Shown: piece after piece, positions 17,387 to 26,376 of the stretch
Position numbering within the stretch: position 1 is the stretch's first letter
Layout of the letters: each line of letters opens with the position of its first letter
Assembly (NCBI RefSeq): GCF_014349235.1
Contig: NZ_JACSOH010000003.1
Coordinates: forward strand, 1 to 64,000
DNA length: 64,000 bases
Direction of reading: 5' to 3'
Source: Cytophaga sp. FL35
GTDB taxonomy: Bacteria > Bacteroidota > Bacteroidia > Flavobacteriales > Flavobacteriaceae
The notes under the pieces: generated by a model
What the model saw: the letters and a program-made list of their open reading frames with translations, nothing else
The model's database searches: none
What the model was told of the DNA's origin: nothing
Made by a program: the position numbers and the translations under genes

Positions 17387-17992
17387 ATGATGGAAAAGAT
17401 TTTAGAAAAAGCGACGGATATGTTTCTCACCTATGGTTTTAAAAGCGTAACCATGGATGACCTAGCTCAAGAAATGGGTATTAGCAAAAAAACTATCTAC
17501 GCACATTTTGAGAACAAGACCAAACTTGTAACGGAATGTACCAACAGACTTTTTGTTATTATCTCAGGTGGTATAGACGGCATTTGTTCCATGAACAAAA
17601 ACCCCATTGAAGAGTTGTATGAGATTAAAAAGTTTGTCATGCAGTTTCTAAAGGATGAAAAATCATCTCCTCAATATCAACTTCAAAAGTACTATCCTAA
17701 GATTTTCGCGACCATGCGTGAAAAGCAATATGACAAAATGAAAAGTTGTGTGGTAGACAACATTGAAAGAGGCCTTGAACAGGGTATTTACCGTGAAAAT
17801 CTTAATGTAGAGTTTATATCAAGAATTTATTATGCTGGCGGGCTTACCATTAAAGACCATGCCCTTTTTCCGCCAGATAAGTTTTCCCAATCCCAATTAA
17901 TGGATGATTTTTTAGAATATCACCTTCGAGGAATTGTAACACCTAAGGGCCGAAAGATACTAAATACAATAATCAACTCTAATGAAGAATAG
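17387..17992 (+). CDS. TetR/AcrR family transcriptional regulator
   Basis: A 201-residue one-component regulator. The N-terminal helix-turn-helix is clear: ILEKATDMFLTYGFKSVTMD, then DLAQEMGISKKTIYAHFENK, a textbook TetR DNA-binding domain. The C-terminal part is a helical ligand-binding/dimer domain without recognisable specificity. The start is the ATG at 17387 (MMEKILEK) because an exact promoter lies just upstream; an earlier GTG at 17348 sits inside that promoter. The gene overlaps the TolC gene downstream by 11 bases, so it is the first gene of the TolC-HlyD-RND operon and probably represses its own operon until an efflux substrate binds. This regulatory role is inferred from the arrangement, which is common in the phylum. 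Confidence 0.92.
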   Translation: MMEKILEKATDMFLTYGFKSVTMDDLAQEMGISKKTIYAHFENKTKLVTECTNRLFVIISGGIDGICSMNKNPIEELYEIKKFVMQFLKDEKSSPQYQLQKYYPKIFATMREKQYDKMKSCVVDNIERGLEQGIYRENLNVEFISRIYYAGGLTIKDHALFPPDKFSQSQLMDDFLEYHLRGIVTPKGRKILNTIINSNEE

Positions 17993-19349
17993 AATGCAAA
18001 AGCTATTTCTAAACCTCCTCATTTTATCCTTGCCTTTAATCTCAATGGCTCAAGAACCACAAGTGGAGCAGACCTATAGTTTTACCCTGGACGAGGCTAT
18101 TGCCTTTGCTTTGGAAAATAATTACAGCGCCATTAACTCTGATAGGGATTTGAGAGATGCTCAAAAACAAAAATGGGAAACCATTGCAGAAGGCTTACCT
18201 CAAGTCAATGGATCCGTTAGCTATCAAAACCAATTAAAACAGCCTGTATCACTTTTACCGGCAGAGCTCGCTGGAGGCGAACCTGGAACATTTGTTCCTG
18301 TAGTATTTGGACAACCCCAGCAAATGACCGCTACCGCCACTTTAACCCAGAAAATTTTTGATGGGTCCTACATTGTAGGCGTTCAGGCGACCAAGGCGTT
18401 TTTGGAATACAGTGCCAATAACAACGAAAAAACCGACCAAGATGTGCGTAAAGCAGTAGTTGAGGCCTACGGCAACGTTCTTTTGTCGAGAGAAAGTGTT
18501 TCCATTTTTGAAAAGAACAAGTCCAATTTAGAAGACAATCTTTTTGAAACACAAAAACTATTTGAAAACGGATTAAGTGATGAGGAAAGTGTAGAGCAAT
18601 TGCAAATCACCTTATCCTCCGTAGAGAATCAACTAAAAAATGCCATTAGGTTAGAGAACATAACCTTGCAGATGTTGAATGTAGTAATGGGTATTGCCAT
18701 TGATGCTCCTACAAAATTAGAAGACACTTTGGATAACCTAACGGAACAACAAATAGATTTTTCCCTTATGGAAACCGAGTTTAACATCGAGAACAATGTA
18801 GATTATAAAATCGCATTGAATCTTACAGACCAAAGGTTCTTTGAATTAAAACTTGCCAAAAGTAGGGCCCTACCAACGTTAAATTCATTTGTAAACTATG
18901 GTAGTTCTTCTTTTGCTGATAAATTCACGTTTTTTGATAGCGACCAAGATTGGTTTGATTCCTCCGTTTTGGGACTTGATTTAAGTATTCCCATTTTTAG
19001 TTCAGGAAAAAGGAGCGCTAGCACCGCAAGGGCAAAAATTGCCTTGGAAAAGGCTAAGACCCAATTATCAGAAGCTGAAGAACAAATTCGCCTTCAACTG
19101 GAATCTGCCAAAAGTGAGTACATCCTTTCCATAGAGGAATACAATACGGCAAAGCAAAATTTAGGCTTGGCAGAACGTATAGAGAACAAAAACCAAATTA
19201 AATATACGGAAGGATTGGCCAGTAGTTTTGAACTACGTCAAGCCCAGACCCAATTATATGATGCCCAGCAAGGCTTCCTTCAATCCATGGTGGAAGTCAT
19301 CAATAAAAAAACGGCATTGGAACTTATATTGAACGACCCGCAAAATTAA
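17982..19349 (+). CDS. TolC family outer-membrane efflux protein
   Basis: Outer-membrane channel of a tripartite efflux pump, 455 residues with a signal peptide (LLILSLPLISMAQEP). It shows the TolC/OEP architecture: two repeats of long coiled helices rich in Gln, Glu, Asn and Ala, beginning with TLDEAIAFALENNYS and including SARDL-like turns, and a C-terminal repeat (YTEGLASSFELRQAQTQLYD) typical of the family. The start at 17982 overlaps the tetR stop by 11 bases; a second ATG four codons later is also possible. It is followed after 25 bases by the membrane-fusion protein gene and then the RND permease, so all three pump parts are present. Confidence 0.93.
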   Translation: MKNRMQKLFLNLLILSLPLISMAQEPQVEQTYSFTLDEAIAFALENNYSAINSDRDLRDAQKQKWETIAEGLPQVNGSVSYQNQLKQPVSLLPAELAGGEPGTFVPVVFGQPQQMTATATLTQKIFDGSYIVGVQATKAFLEYSANNNEKTDQDVRKAVVEAYGNVLLSRESVSIFEKNKSNLEDNLFETQKLFENGLSDEESVEQLQITLSSVENQLKNAIRLENITLQMLNVVMGIAIDAPTKLEDTLDNLTEQQIDFSLMETEFNIENNVDYKIALNLTDQRFFELKLAKSRALPTLNSFVNYGSSSFADKFTFFDSDQDWFDSSVLGLDLSIPIFSSGKRSASTARAKIALEKAKTQLSEAEEQIRLQLESAKSEYILSIEEYNTAKQNLGLAERIENKNQIKYTEGLASSFELRQAQTQLYDAQQGFLQSMVEVINKKTALELILNDPQN

Positions 19350-19374
19350 CTTAGAAACAACAACCTCATTTAAG

Positions 19375-20538
19375 ATGAAAAAAGTCATATACTTAGTAAC
19401 CGTTTTATTGGTTGCCGCCTGCGGCAGCAAAGAACAGTCCGTAGAAAGTCTTATCGGGCAAGGAGATTTGGAGTCTTTGCGAGCAAAGAAAAGCGAACTT
19501 TCCGCACAGCAAAAGCAGATGGAGGCCCAATTAAGAATGCTTGATTCTGCTATTGCAACCAAAGCCGGGGTAGAAAAACTTCCGTTGGTAAATACCATCT
19601 TGGCCGAAAGTAAAAAGTTCGACCACTATTTGGAACTACAAGGAGATGTTAGTACCAAACAGAATGTACTTATTTATCCCGAAATGTCCGGAACCTTGCA
19701 ACGTGTTTACGTTAAAGAGGGACAAAAGGTAAGTAAAGGTCAAACCTTGGCCGTAATTGATGACGGGGGTATGGGCAGTCAATTGGCCCAACTTAAAACT
19801 CAAGCACAGTTAGCCCAGACCACTTACGAAAGAAGAAAGCGTCTTTGGGATCAAAAAATAGGTTCTGAGATTGAATACCTATCAGCTAAAACGGAGTATG
19901 AAGCTACTCAAGATGCCATCAGACAGGCTGAAAGCCAATTAGGAAAATCGACCATAAGAGCTCCTTTTAGCGGAATTATAGATGATGTCATTAAAGATCA
20001 AGGTACCGTTGTGTCCCCTGGGCCGGGTTCCGAGGTCTTCAGAATTGTGAACCTTAGCGACATGTATATTGAAGTAGACGTTCCGGAGACTTACTTGGGG
20101 GCTATCTCAGAAGGCAAGGACGCACTGGTGTATTTTCCTGTTTTGGGAGATAGCATTACCACAAAAATCCGTCAGACAGGTAATTTTATCAATCCAGCTA
20201 ATCGCTCGTTCAGTGTAGAAATCCCGGTCCCTAATAAAGAAGGAACTATAAAACCTAACCTTACGGCAAAGGTGAACCTTAATGATTACACCAGCGACAA
20301 CGCTATTTTGATTCCTTCAAGCATAATTTCGGAAAACGCGGAGGGAGAGCAGTATGTTTTTGTTGCCGATGAACCCAATGCAGAAGGTGAAGCGGTCGTG
20401 AACAGAACGATTATAACTACTGGCAAAACCCAGAACGGGAAGGTTGAAGTTACAAGCGGACTTAAAGATGGTGACCAAATCATTCAGGAAGGTGCCAGAA
20501 GTGTAAAAGACGGCCAGAAAGTAAAAATCAAAAACTAA
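19375..20538 (+). CDS. RND efflux periplasmic adaptor lipoprotein (membrane-fusion protein)
   Basis: Links the inner-membrane RND permease to the TolC channel. The 387-residue protein is a lipoprotein (VTVLLVAACGSK, Cys16). It contains a short coiled coil soon after the signal (about 28-62), a barrel-sandwich/biotinyl-lipoyl-like half motif (GTLQRVYVKEGQKVSKGQTL), an alpha-hairpin (about 140-185), the second lipoyl half (STIRAPFSGIIDDVIKDQGT), a beta-barrel domain and the membrane-proximal domain ending GLKDGDQIIQEGARSVKDGQ. This is the standard HlyD/AcrA order. The extra coiled coil before the lipoyl domain is a common flavobacterial feature. It is 6 bases from the permease gene. Confidence 0.93.
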   Translation: MKKVIYLVTVLLVAACGSKEQSVESLIGQGDLESLRAKKSELSAQQKQMEAQLRMLDSAIATKAGVEKLPLVNTILAESKKFDHYLELQGDVSTKQNVLIYPEMSGTLQRVYVKEGQKVSKGQTLAVIDDGGMGSQLAQLKTQAQLAQTTYERRKRLWDQKIGSEIEYLSAKTEYEATQDAIRQAESQLGKSTIRAPFSGIIDDVIKDQGTVVSPGPGSEVFRIVNLSDMYIEVDVPETYLGAISEGKDALVYFPVLGDSITTKIRQTGNFINPANRSFSVEIPVPNKEGTIKPNLTAKVNLNDYTSDNAILIPSSIISENAEGEQYVFVADEPNAEGEAVVNRTIITTGKTQNGKVEVTSGLKDGDQIIQEGARSVKDGQKVKIKN

Positions 20539-20544
20539 ACATCG

Positions 20545-23500
20545 ATGAGCAAGATAAAAAAGAACGCCGATAAGGAATTTAAATTATCGTCATGGGCCGT
20601 CGATAATCCTTCGGTTATCTATGTGATGATCGGTATCTTCCTGTGGCTCGGTTTTTCGGCCTATATGGCCATGCCAAGGGAAGATTTCCCAGAAATCGTG
20701 GAAACCAAAATTTACATTAGCACCCCTTACCCCGGAAATACGGCAGAGGATATTGAAAGGTTGATTACTGATCCCCTGGAAGACCGTCTCAAAAACGTGA
20801 GTAATGTGGTGGAGATTGTTTCCACTTCTCAAGAAGATTATGCCATTATTACAGTTGAGTTTGATGAGGAAATTACGGTTGAACAGGCAAAACAGAAGGT
20901 CAAGGATGAAGTGGATACCGAAAAAGCCAGTGAAGACTGGCCTACTTTTAATGGCGCCAAGGTAGAACCTAATGTATTCGACCTTAACTTTTCCGAGGAA
21001 GTTCCTATCATGAATATCAACTTTACGGGAGATTATCCGGTTCAGAGGTTGAAGGAATTCGCCGAGCATCTTCAGGATGAAATAGAAGACCTTCCGGAAA
21101 TCAAACAAGCGGATATTAGAGGTGCTCAGGAAAAAGAGGTAGAAGTTGCCGTGGACATCTATAAAATGATGGCTGCGAAGGTCAACTTTCAAAATGTGTT
21201 GGATGCCATTGGCAACGGTAACATGACCATGTCCGCAGGTAACTTAAAAGCTAGTGGACAAAGACGTACCATTAGAATTTTGGGCGAAATTGAACAACCT
21301 AAAGAACTCCAAAATTTTGTGGTTAAGTCCGAAAACGGAGCTGTTTATTTAAAGGATATTGCCACCGTAACTTTTGACGAAGAAGACAAAACCACCTTTG
21401 CCCGTGAGTTTGGCGAAAATGTGGTGATGTTGGATGTTAAGAAAAGAGCCGGTAGAAACGCTATTTCTGCTGCAGACCAAATAAAGGCCATCGTAAAGCA
21501 GGAATTGGCAGATTATTATCCGCCAGATTTACATATTTCCATCGCAAACGATTCATCCACAAGAACATTGAATCAAGTAGATGATTTGGTCAACAATATC
21601 ATCTTCGGTATCATCTTAGTGGTAACGGTACTGATGTTCTTTTTAGGATTCAGAAACGCACTTTTTGTTGGTTTCGCCATTCCTATGTCCATGTTCATGT
21701 CTTTTGTAATCCTGAATATGCTAGGTTACACCCTTAACACAATGATTCTTTTTGGGATGATCATGGGGCTTGGTATGTTGGTGGATAACGGTATTGTGGT
21801 TGTAGAGAATGTTTACCGTTTGATGGACGAGGGAATGTCCAGAACCGAAGCCGCAAAAAAAGGGATTGGTGAAATTGCCTTCCCTATTATTATATCTACC
21901 GCTACCACGGTTGCTGCTTTCGTTCCTTTAGGTTTATGGCCGGGTATTTTTGGCCAGTTTATGATTTACTTTCCCATTACGTTATCGGTAGTGTTGGGTT
22001 CTTCACTTTTCGTGGCAATTTTCATGAACTCCATGTTGGTATCTCAATTTATGAGTACGGAAGAAAAAGAACTTACCAAAAAGCAATTAATTAGGGTAAC
22101 CTTAATTTTAGGAGGATTTGGCTTACTCATACTTCTAGTTGGAGGTGCCGTAAGAGGTCTGGGAACCGTTCTTATTATCACGGCCCTAATGTTCTGGGTG
22201 TACAAATATGCCATAAAGGGAGCCGCTGTGACGTTCCAGAAAAATACTATGTCCCGTTTTGAAAACTGGTATGAAAAGCGCTTAAAGCATGCCTTGAGAG
22301 GCCGAAATGTTTATTGGTATTTTGGACTTACCTTTTTAATGCTCATTGGGGTATTCATGCTTTTCGGAGCTTCGTTGGGAAGCGGAAGAACCAAAGTGGA
22401 ATTCTTCCCTGACAACAAACCTAACGAAATCTATGTGTACATAGAGTATCCTCAAGGTACGGCCATTGAAAAAACCAATGAAATCACAAAAGATATTGAA
22501 GACCGGGTTTATGAAGTAATGGATTCACCAGAATACAAAAAAAATGGTGAAAACTTTATGGTAGCCTCTGCAGTATCCGTGGTGGGTGAAGGTGCCGGAA
22601 ACCCGCTAACAGATGGTGGCTCTTCAGCTGAGATGCCCCATAAGGGTAAGGTAACGGTCAACTTTAGTGAGTTTAAGTTCAGAAATGGAATCAATACGGA
22701 AGATATACGTGCCAGGGTGCAATCTGCCTTGGAAGGTATTTACCCGGGGGTTGCGATCTCCGTTGAAAAAGATGCCAATGGTCCACCAGCCGGATATCCC
22801 ATCAACATCGAATTAGAAGGTAAGGATTACGATGAACTCATCAATACGGCAGAAGACATTAGAAACTTTATCAATACCAAGAATATTGCGGGAATTGAAG
22901 AGTTAAAAATTGATGTGAATAAGGGCAAGCCTTCTATGCAGGTAATGGTAGACCGGGAGAAAGCTGGGGAGCTAGGTGTTGCTGTCGGACAAGTGGGAAA
23001 TCAGTTGAGAAGGTCCATTTTTGGTGAAAAAGCGGGTGTCTATAAAGAGGATGGTGAGGATTATGACATTAACGTTCGCTTTAATGAAGACTTAAGGTAC
23101 AACAAAAGCGCACTTTTTAATCAGAATATCATTTTTAGGGATATCGCTACAGGTCAAGTAAAGGAAATTCCAATTTCCGCGGTAGCTACCGAAAAGAACA
23201 CCTCTGCCTTTAGTGCCATTAAGCATCGAGATGGGGAACGCGTAGTGACCGTGTATTCAGGGTTAAAGCCAGGCTTCACCGATGCCGGTGCCATTGTGGC
23301 CGAAATCCAAAAGGAAATGGAGGATTTTAAGGGTGTTCCAGACAGTATTAAAATTGATTATACCGGACAGCTGGAAGAGCAGAACAAACAGCAGATGTTC
23401 CTTATAGGTGCCTTTTTCTCCGGCCTCGGATTGATTATGCTAATTCTTATTTTCCAATTTGGAGGAATCTCTAAGCCATTGATTATTATGATTGCCATTT

Positions 23501-24048
23501 TCCTAAGTTTCATTGGGGTATTTGGCGGTCTGATGCTTACAGGTTGGTCTTTTGTAATCATGATGACCATGATGGGTATCATCTCCTTGGCGGGTATTGT
23601 AGTGAACAATGGAGTGGTATTATTGGATTACACCCAGATATTAGTAGACAGGAAAAAAGTGAAGTTAGGAATGGACGATAGCGACCTGTTATCCATGGAA
23701 GAAGCTACTGCTGCTATAGTTCAAGGTGGTAAAGCAAGGTTGCGACCTGTAATTCTTACGGCAATTACTACAGTTTTAGGTTTAATTCCGTTGGCGATAG
23801 GTCTAAACATTGATTTCTTTTCCCTCTTCTCTGAGTTCAACCCTAAAATTTATATTGGGGGTGATAACGTAATATTTTGGGGACCTTTGGCTTGGACCGT
23901 AATCTTCGGATTGCTAGTGGCCACTTTCCTTACCTTGATTATTGTACCGGTATTGTTCAATATTGTGTACCGAATTAAGATTTGGCTCAGAAGCAAGACC
24001 TCAAAAGAGCCTACGAAAGAAGAAATGACTGAAGAAATACTCGCGTAA
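20545..24048 (+). CDS. RND family efflux permease
   Basis: Inner-membrane proton-driven exporter of 1167 residues in the AcrB/MexB superfamily. N-terminal helix IYVMIGIFLWLGFSAYMA is followed by the porter domain (TPYPGNTAEDIERLITDPLE), transmembrane helices 2-6 with the proton-relay Asp in helix 4 (GLGMLVDNGIVVVENVYR), the second porter domain and helices 8-12 (GIISLAGIVVNNGVVLLDY). There is an additional hydrophobic stretch near residues 515-550 (LILGGFGLLILLVGGAVRGL) that makes the mid-protein loop more membrane-embedded than in AcrB. Its substrate is not predictable. It ends the TetR-led operon and is followed by a strong bidirectional-type terminator. Confidence 0.93.
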   Translation: MSKIKKNADKEFKLSSWAVDNPSVIYVMIGIFLWLGFSAYMAMPREDFPEIVETKIYISTPYPGNTAEDIERLITDPLEDRLKNVSNVVEIVSTSQEDYAIITVEFDEEITVEQAKQKVKDEVDTEKASEDWPTFNGAKVEPNVFDLNFSEEVPIMNINFTGDYPVQRLKEFAEHLQDEIEDLPEIKQADIRGAQEKEVEVAVDIYKMMAAKVNFQNVLDAIGNGNMTMSAGNLKASGQRRTIRILGEIEQPKELQNFVVKSENGAVYLKDIATVTFDEEDKTTFAREFGENVVMLDVKKRAGRNAISAADQIKAIVKQELADYYPPDLHISIANDSSTRTLNQVDDLVNNIIFGIILVVTVLMFFLGFRNALFVGFAIPMSMFMSFVILNMLGYTLNTMILFGMIMGLGMLVDNGIVVVENVYRLMDEGMSRTEAAKKGIGEIAFPIIISTATTVAAFVPLGLWPGIFGQFMIYFPITLSVVLGSSLFVAIFMNSMLVSQFMSTEEKELTKKQLIRVTLILGGFGLLILLVGGAVRGLGTVLIITALMFWVYKYAIKGAAVTFQKNTMSRFENWYEKRLKHALRGRNVYWYFGLTFLMLIGVFMLFGASLGSGRTKVEFFPDNKPNEIYVYIEYPQGTAIEKTNEITKDIEDRVYEVMDSPEYKKNGENFMVASAVSVVGEGAGNPLTDGGSSAEMPHKGKVTVNFSEFKFRNGINTEDIRARVQSALEGIYPGVAISVEKDANGPPAGYPINIELEGKDYDELINTAEDIRNFINTKNIAGIEELKIDVNKGKPSMQVMVDREKAGELGVAVGQVGNQLRRSIFGEKAGVYKEDGEDYDINVRFNEDLRYNKSALFNQNIIFRDIATGQVKEIPISAVATEKNTSAFSAIKHRDGERVVTVYSGLKPGFTDAGAIVAEIQKEMEDFKGVPDSIKIDYTGQLEEQNKQQMFLIGAFFSGLGLIMLILIFQFGGISKPLIIMIAIFLSFIGVFGGLMLTGWSFVIMMTMMGIISLAGIVVNNGVVLLDYTQILVDRKKVKLGMDDSDLLSMEEATAAIVQGGKARLRPVILTAITTVLGLIPLAIGLNIDFFSLFSEFNPKIYIGGDNVIFWGPLAWTVIFGLLVATFLTLIIVPVLFNIVYRIKIWLRSKTSKEPTKEEMTEEILA

Positions 24049-24070
24049 ACTTAACCGATACTGATTTACG

Positions 24071-24100
24071 AAGCCCCCTACTAAAGGGGGCTTTTATTTT
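24071..24100 (+). terminator. Rho-independent terminator after the efflux operon
   Basis: Perfect 9-bp stem AAGCCCCCT / AGGGGGCTT with a 5-base loop, followed by TTATTTTTT. It lies between the RND gene and the converging DUF4184 gene and may serve both. Confidence 0.85.
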
Positions 24101-24865
24101 TTACTTATCGGCTTCAATATTGATGGCCTTCATACTACGTTTAATCTTAGGTTCATTGGGATAATAGAGTCGGTCAAAAATTGAGGCAGCTACAAGTCCG
24201 GCCATAAAAGCACAGAGAACGGATACTATCCAATCATCAAAATTAAATTCTTGCATATTTCTAAATCGTAAAAACATTACCCCTATTGTTACTGAACCCA
24301 CCCAAAACCAATAAACTTCTTTCTTTCTATTGGATAGATAATAATGTTTAAACGGAAGTTTGTGAAAGAAAATCCATAAAGCTATCGCACCGATCAGGCT
24401 AAAAGCGTACTGAAGAATATGGTAAAGAGGCATATTTTTAAAGGGCATTTCCAAAAATGGCATCCATTCCACAAATACTCCGTGATGATGTGTAAAGGCA
24501 TCCCAAAAGAGGTGTCCAAGGTTTCCAAGGATAATGGACCCAATCACTTTTAAGTAGTTTTTCTTGAAATAGTTATTCCAATCAAACAATAGAAACGGGC
24601 GTAAGCGCTTTTCGAAATAAATGGGCAAGTTTAAAATCAGGCTCTTTCTTACCAAATTATGATATAGAAATAGCAGTAGAATAGAAAGTGGTAAATTAAG
24701 CCACAGCATAGGCCGTAGACTATGACCGTAAATGACATGGGCTTTCATCAACAAAATAAATTCAAAATCTGGAATCATACTGCCCATGATAAGTCCGGAT
24801 GCCGAAAAATATCTGTTCTTCAGCAATGGAATAATCAAAGCGGGATGTGAACCGGTAAAAGGCAT
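24101..24865 (-). CDS. DUF4184 family membrane protein
   Basis: A 254-residue multi-pass membrane protein of a widespread family of unknown function. It begins with the family signature MPFTGSHPALIIPLL, continues with GLIMGSMIPDFEFIL, and has the conserved HLFWDAFTHHHG block near residue 125, where Asp and His residues recall the metal-dependent membrane hydrolase YdjM/zinc-dependent phospholipase C-like families. About six hydrophobic segments are visible. It stands alone, converging on the efflux operon, with a 190-base intergenic region upstream shared with the SusD terminator. Function not assigned. Confidence 0.85.
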   Translation of the reverse strand: MPFTGSHPALIIPLLKNRYFSASGLIMGSMIPDFEFILLMKAHVIYGHSLRPMLWLNLPLSILLLFLYHNLVRKSLILNLPIYFEKRLRPFLLFDWNNYFKKNYLKVIGSIILGNLGHLFWDAFTHHHGVFVEWMPFLEMPFKNMPLYHILQYAFSLIGAIALWIFFHKLPFKHYYLSNRKKEVYWFWVGSVTIGVMFLRFRNMQEFNFDDWIVSVLCAFMAGLVAASIFDRLYYPNEPKIKRSMKAINIEADK

Positions 24866-25006
24866 AACAAGCTTCCTATTAAATTTTCCTGGGTGGAATG
24901 TACTTTAATAGACAACGTTATATGTAGCCCAAATGTTATGTTAGAATTAAAAATTTGTAGCTAGGCAATTAGTTATTATTTATTTATAACGATTTGATAC
25001 TAAGAG

Positions 25007-25031
25007 AAAAAGCCCGATGAAAACATCGGGC
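25007..25031 (-). terminator. Terminator after the orphan SusD gene
   Basis: Perfect stem GCCCGATG / CATCGGGC with a 4-base loop; read on the minus strand it is followed by TTTTTCTC. It lies 24 bases downstream of the susD stop. Confidence 0.85.
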
Positions 25032-25054
25032 GTTATACTAAAAAAAATTACTTC

Positions 25055-26359
25055 TTACTTATTCTCGTTGGCCGGAACGGGAATGGCAGAAGGAACATTA
25101 TCCGTTGAACGATCATTTGGTAAATCTGAAAGTCTACCAAATCGTCTCATATCAATCCATCGATGGCCTTCCCCAAAAAGAGAATAACGTCTATTATACA
25201 AAATCTCGTCTTCAAGTGCCGCTGGAGTGGTCGTACCTGTGTAAGCAGGCAAACCTGCAGCTGTTCGTAAAACATCCAAGGCGGCAACAGCTTCTCCAGG
25301 ATTGGTTTGCATATTCGCCTCCGCATATAATAATATCAGTTCTTCATTTCTTAAAACTGGTATGTTATCAACGTTACTTCCGTAAAGTGCCACGTCATGG
25401 GTGCCCACAAGTCCGGTAGCCTCTCGAGGTTCATCTCGCTCTACCACCTTTTCCAAGCGAGTATCGCCATCTTGCACATCAGTTACAAAACTTGAATGTG
25501 CTACCCTAACATTCGCAGTTTGATTTAAAGCAATAAATAAGGGATTGGCTATATCTTGCCCACTTAAAGAAAAGGTGTGGTATATTCCACCATCTAAATC
25601 TCCTGCCAAATCAAAAAAAGATGCATTGAGTGCAGCTAAGGTAGTAGTATAATCTCCTTGATAAGCGGAAACTCTTGCCATCAAAGCTCTGTTGAATTGC
25701 AAAAAAGTCTGAGGAGTATCAAAACCAGAATATCCAGAGGAAAGGCCAAAAGCAAATGAGTCTCCTGCACTACCCAATTCACCTGCAGCCGAATCTAGAA
25801 GTCCGGCAATGGATGACAATGCAGCGCTCCTATCCAAAAAGGCTCCGAGATTCTCGGAATCGGAAACATCAACACGAATTCCATTATCATGCTGATTATC
25901 ACTCAACATTAAGAGTTCATACGCTTTTAAGGTATTTAACACACCTCTAGCCCCTGCAATTTCGGCTGCAGAAAAATCAGCTGTGGTATTGTCCAATCCT
26001 TCCAATATCAAGTTGATATTTTTTACCGTTGCATATCTGGCACCCCAAGGTGTTGTTACGTAAAAAGTATTGTTGTCAAGGTTACCTACAACCACATCAC
26101 CTTCATACCTTGGATCTGATGACGTAAAGTAATAGTATTCCCTACCAAAGATGCTTTTGACATCATTATGGGTTGATAGGCCTACCCGCATATCAGATAG
26201 TACCCCGGAAACCGCCTGAGTAAGTTCTCCCCGAGAAATATCATCGGAGATTGAAGAGGTGCTCGCACCATTTAAACTCTCGCCTCCATCCAATTCACAG
26301 GAAACAAGAACAAATGATATCACAACCATTAAAATTCTTATTGCTTTTATAATTTTCAT
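25055..26359 (-). CDS. SusD/RagB family lipoprotein
   Basis: Substrate-binding surface lipoprotein partner of the SusC encoded 17 bases upstream. The 434-residue protein has a lipobox (ISFVLVSCELDGG, Cys21), a helical TPR-like body (NINLILEGLDNTTADFSAAE, GVLNTLKAYELLMLSDNQHD) and the C-terminal SusD signature (NEELILLYAEANMQTNPGEA; YNRRYSLFGEGHRWIDMRRF). It is about 190 residues shorter than the other SusD in this window and belongs to a different subfamily, with many Ala/Gly/Ser repeats in the middle. No hydrolase, transporter or regulator follows; the pair is an orphan. Confidence 0.93.
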   Translation of the reverse strand: MKIIKAIRILMVVISFVLVSCELDGGESLNGASTSSISDDISRGELTQAVSGVLSDMRVGLSTHNDVKSIFGREYYYFTSSDPRYEGDVVVGNLDNNTFYVTTPWGARYATVKNINLILEGLDNTTADFSAAEIAGARGVLNTLKAYELLMLSDNQHDNGIRVDVSDSENLGAFLDRSAALSSIAGLLDSAAGELGSAGDSFAFGLSSGYSGFDTPQTFLQFNRALMARVSAYQGDYTTTLAALNASFFDLAGDLDGGIYHTFSLSGQDIANPLFIALNQTANVRVAHSSFVTDVQDGDTRLEKVVERDEPREATGLVGTHDVALYGSNVDNIPVLRNEELILLYAEANMQTNPGEAVAALDVLRTAAGLPAYTGTTTPAALEDEILYNRRYSLFGEGHRWIDMRRFGRLSDLPNDRSTDNVPSAIPVPANENK

Positions 26360-26376
26360 TTTCCAAAATTTTTATG

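Noticed and set aside
20590-21192. 200-codon open frame on the minus strand inside the RND permease gene
   Set aside because: Composition is His/Phe/Arg-rich without domain features, and it lies fully antisense to a well-supported gene. The same applies to the long antisense frames at 31324-31851, 52228-52797 and 54655-55092.
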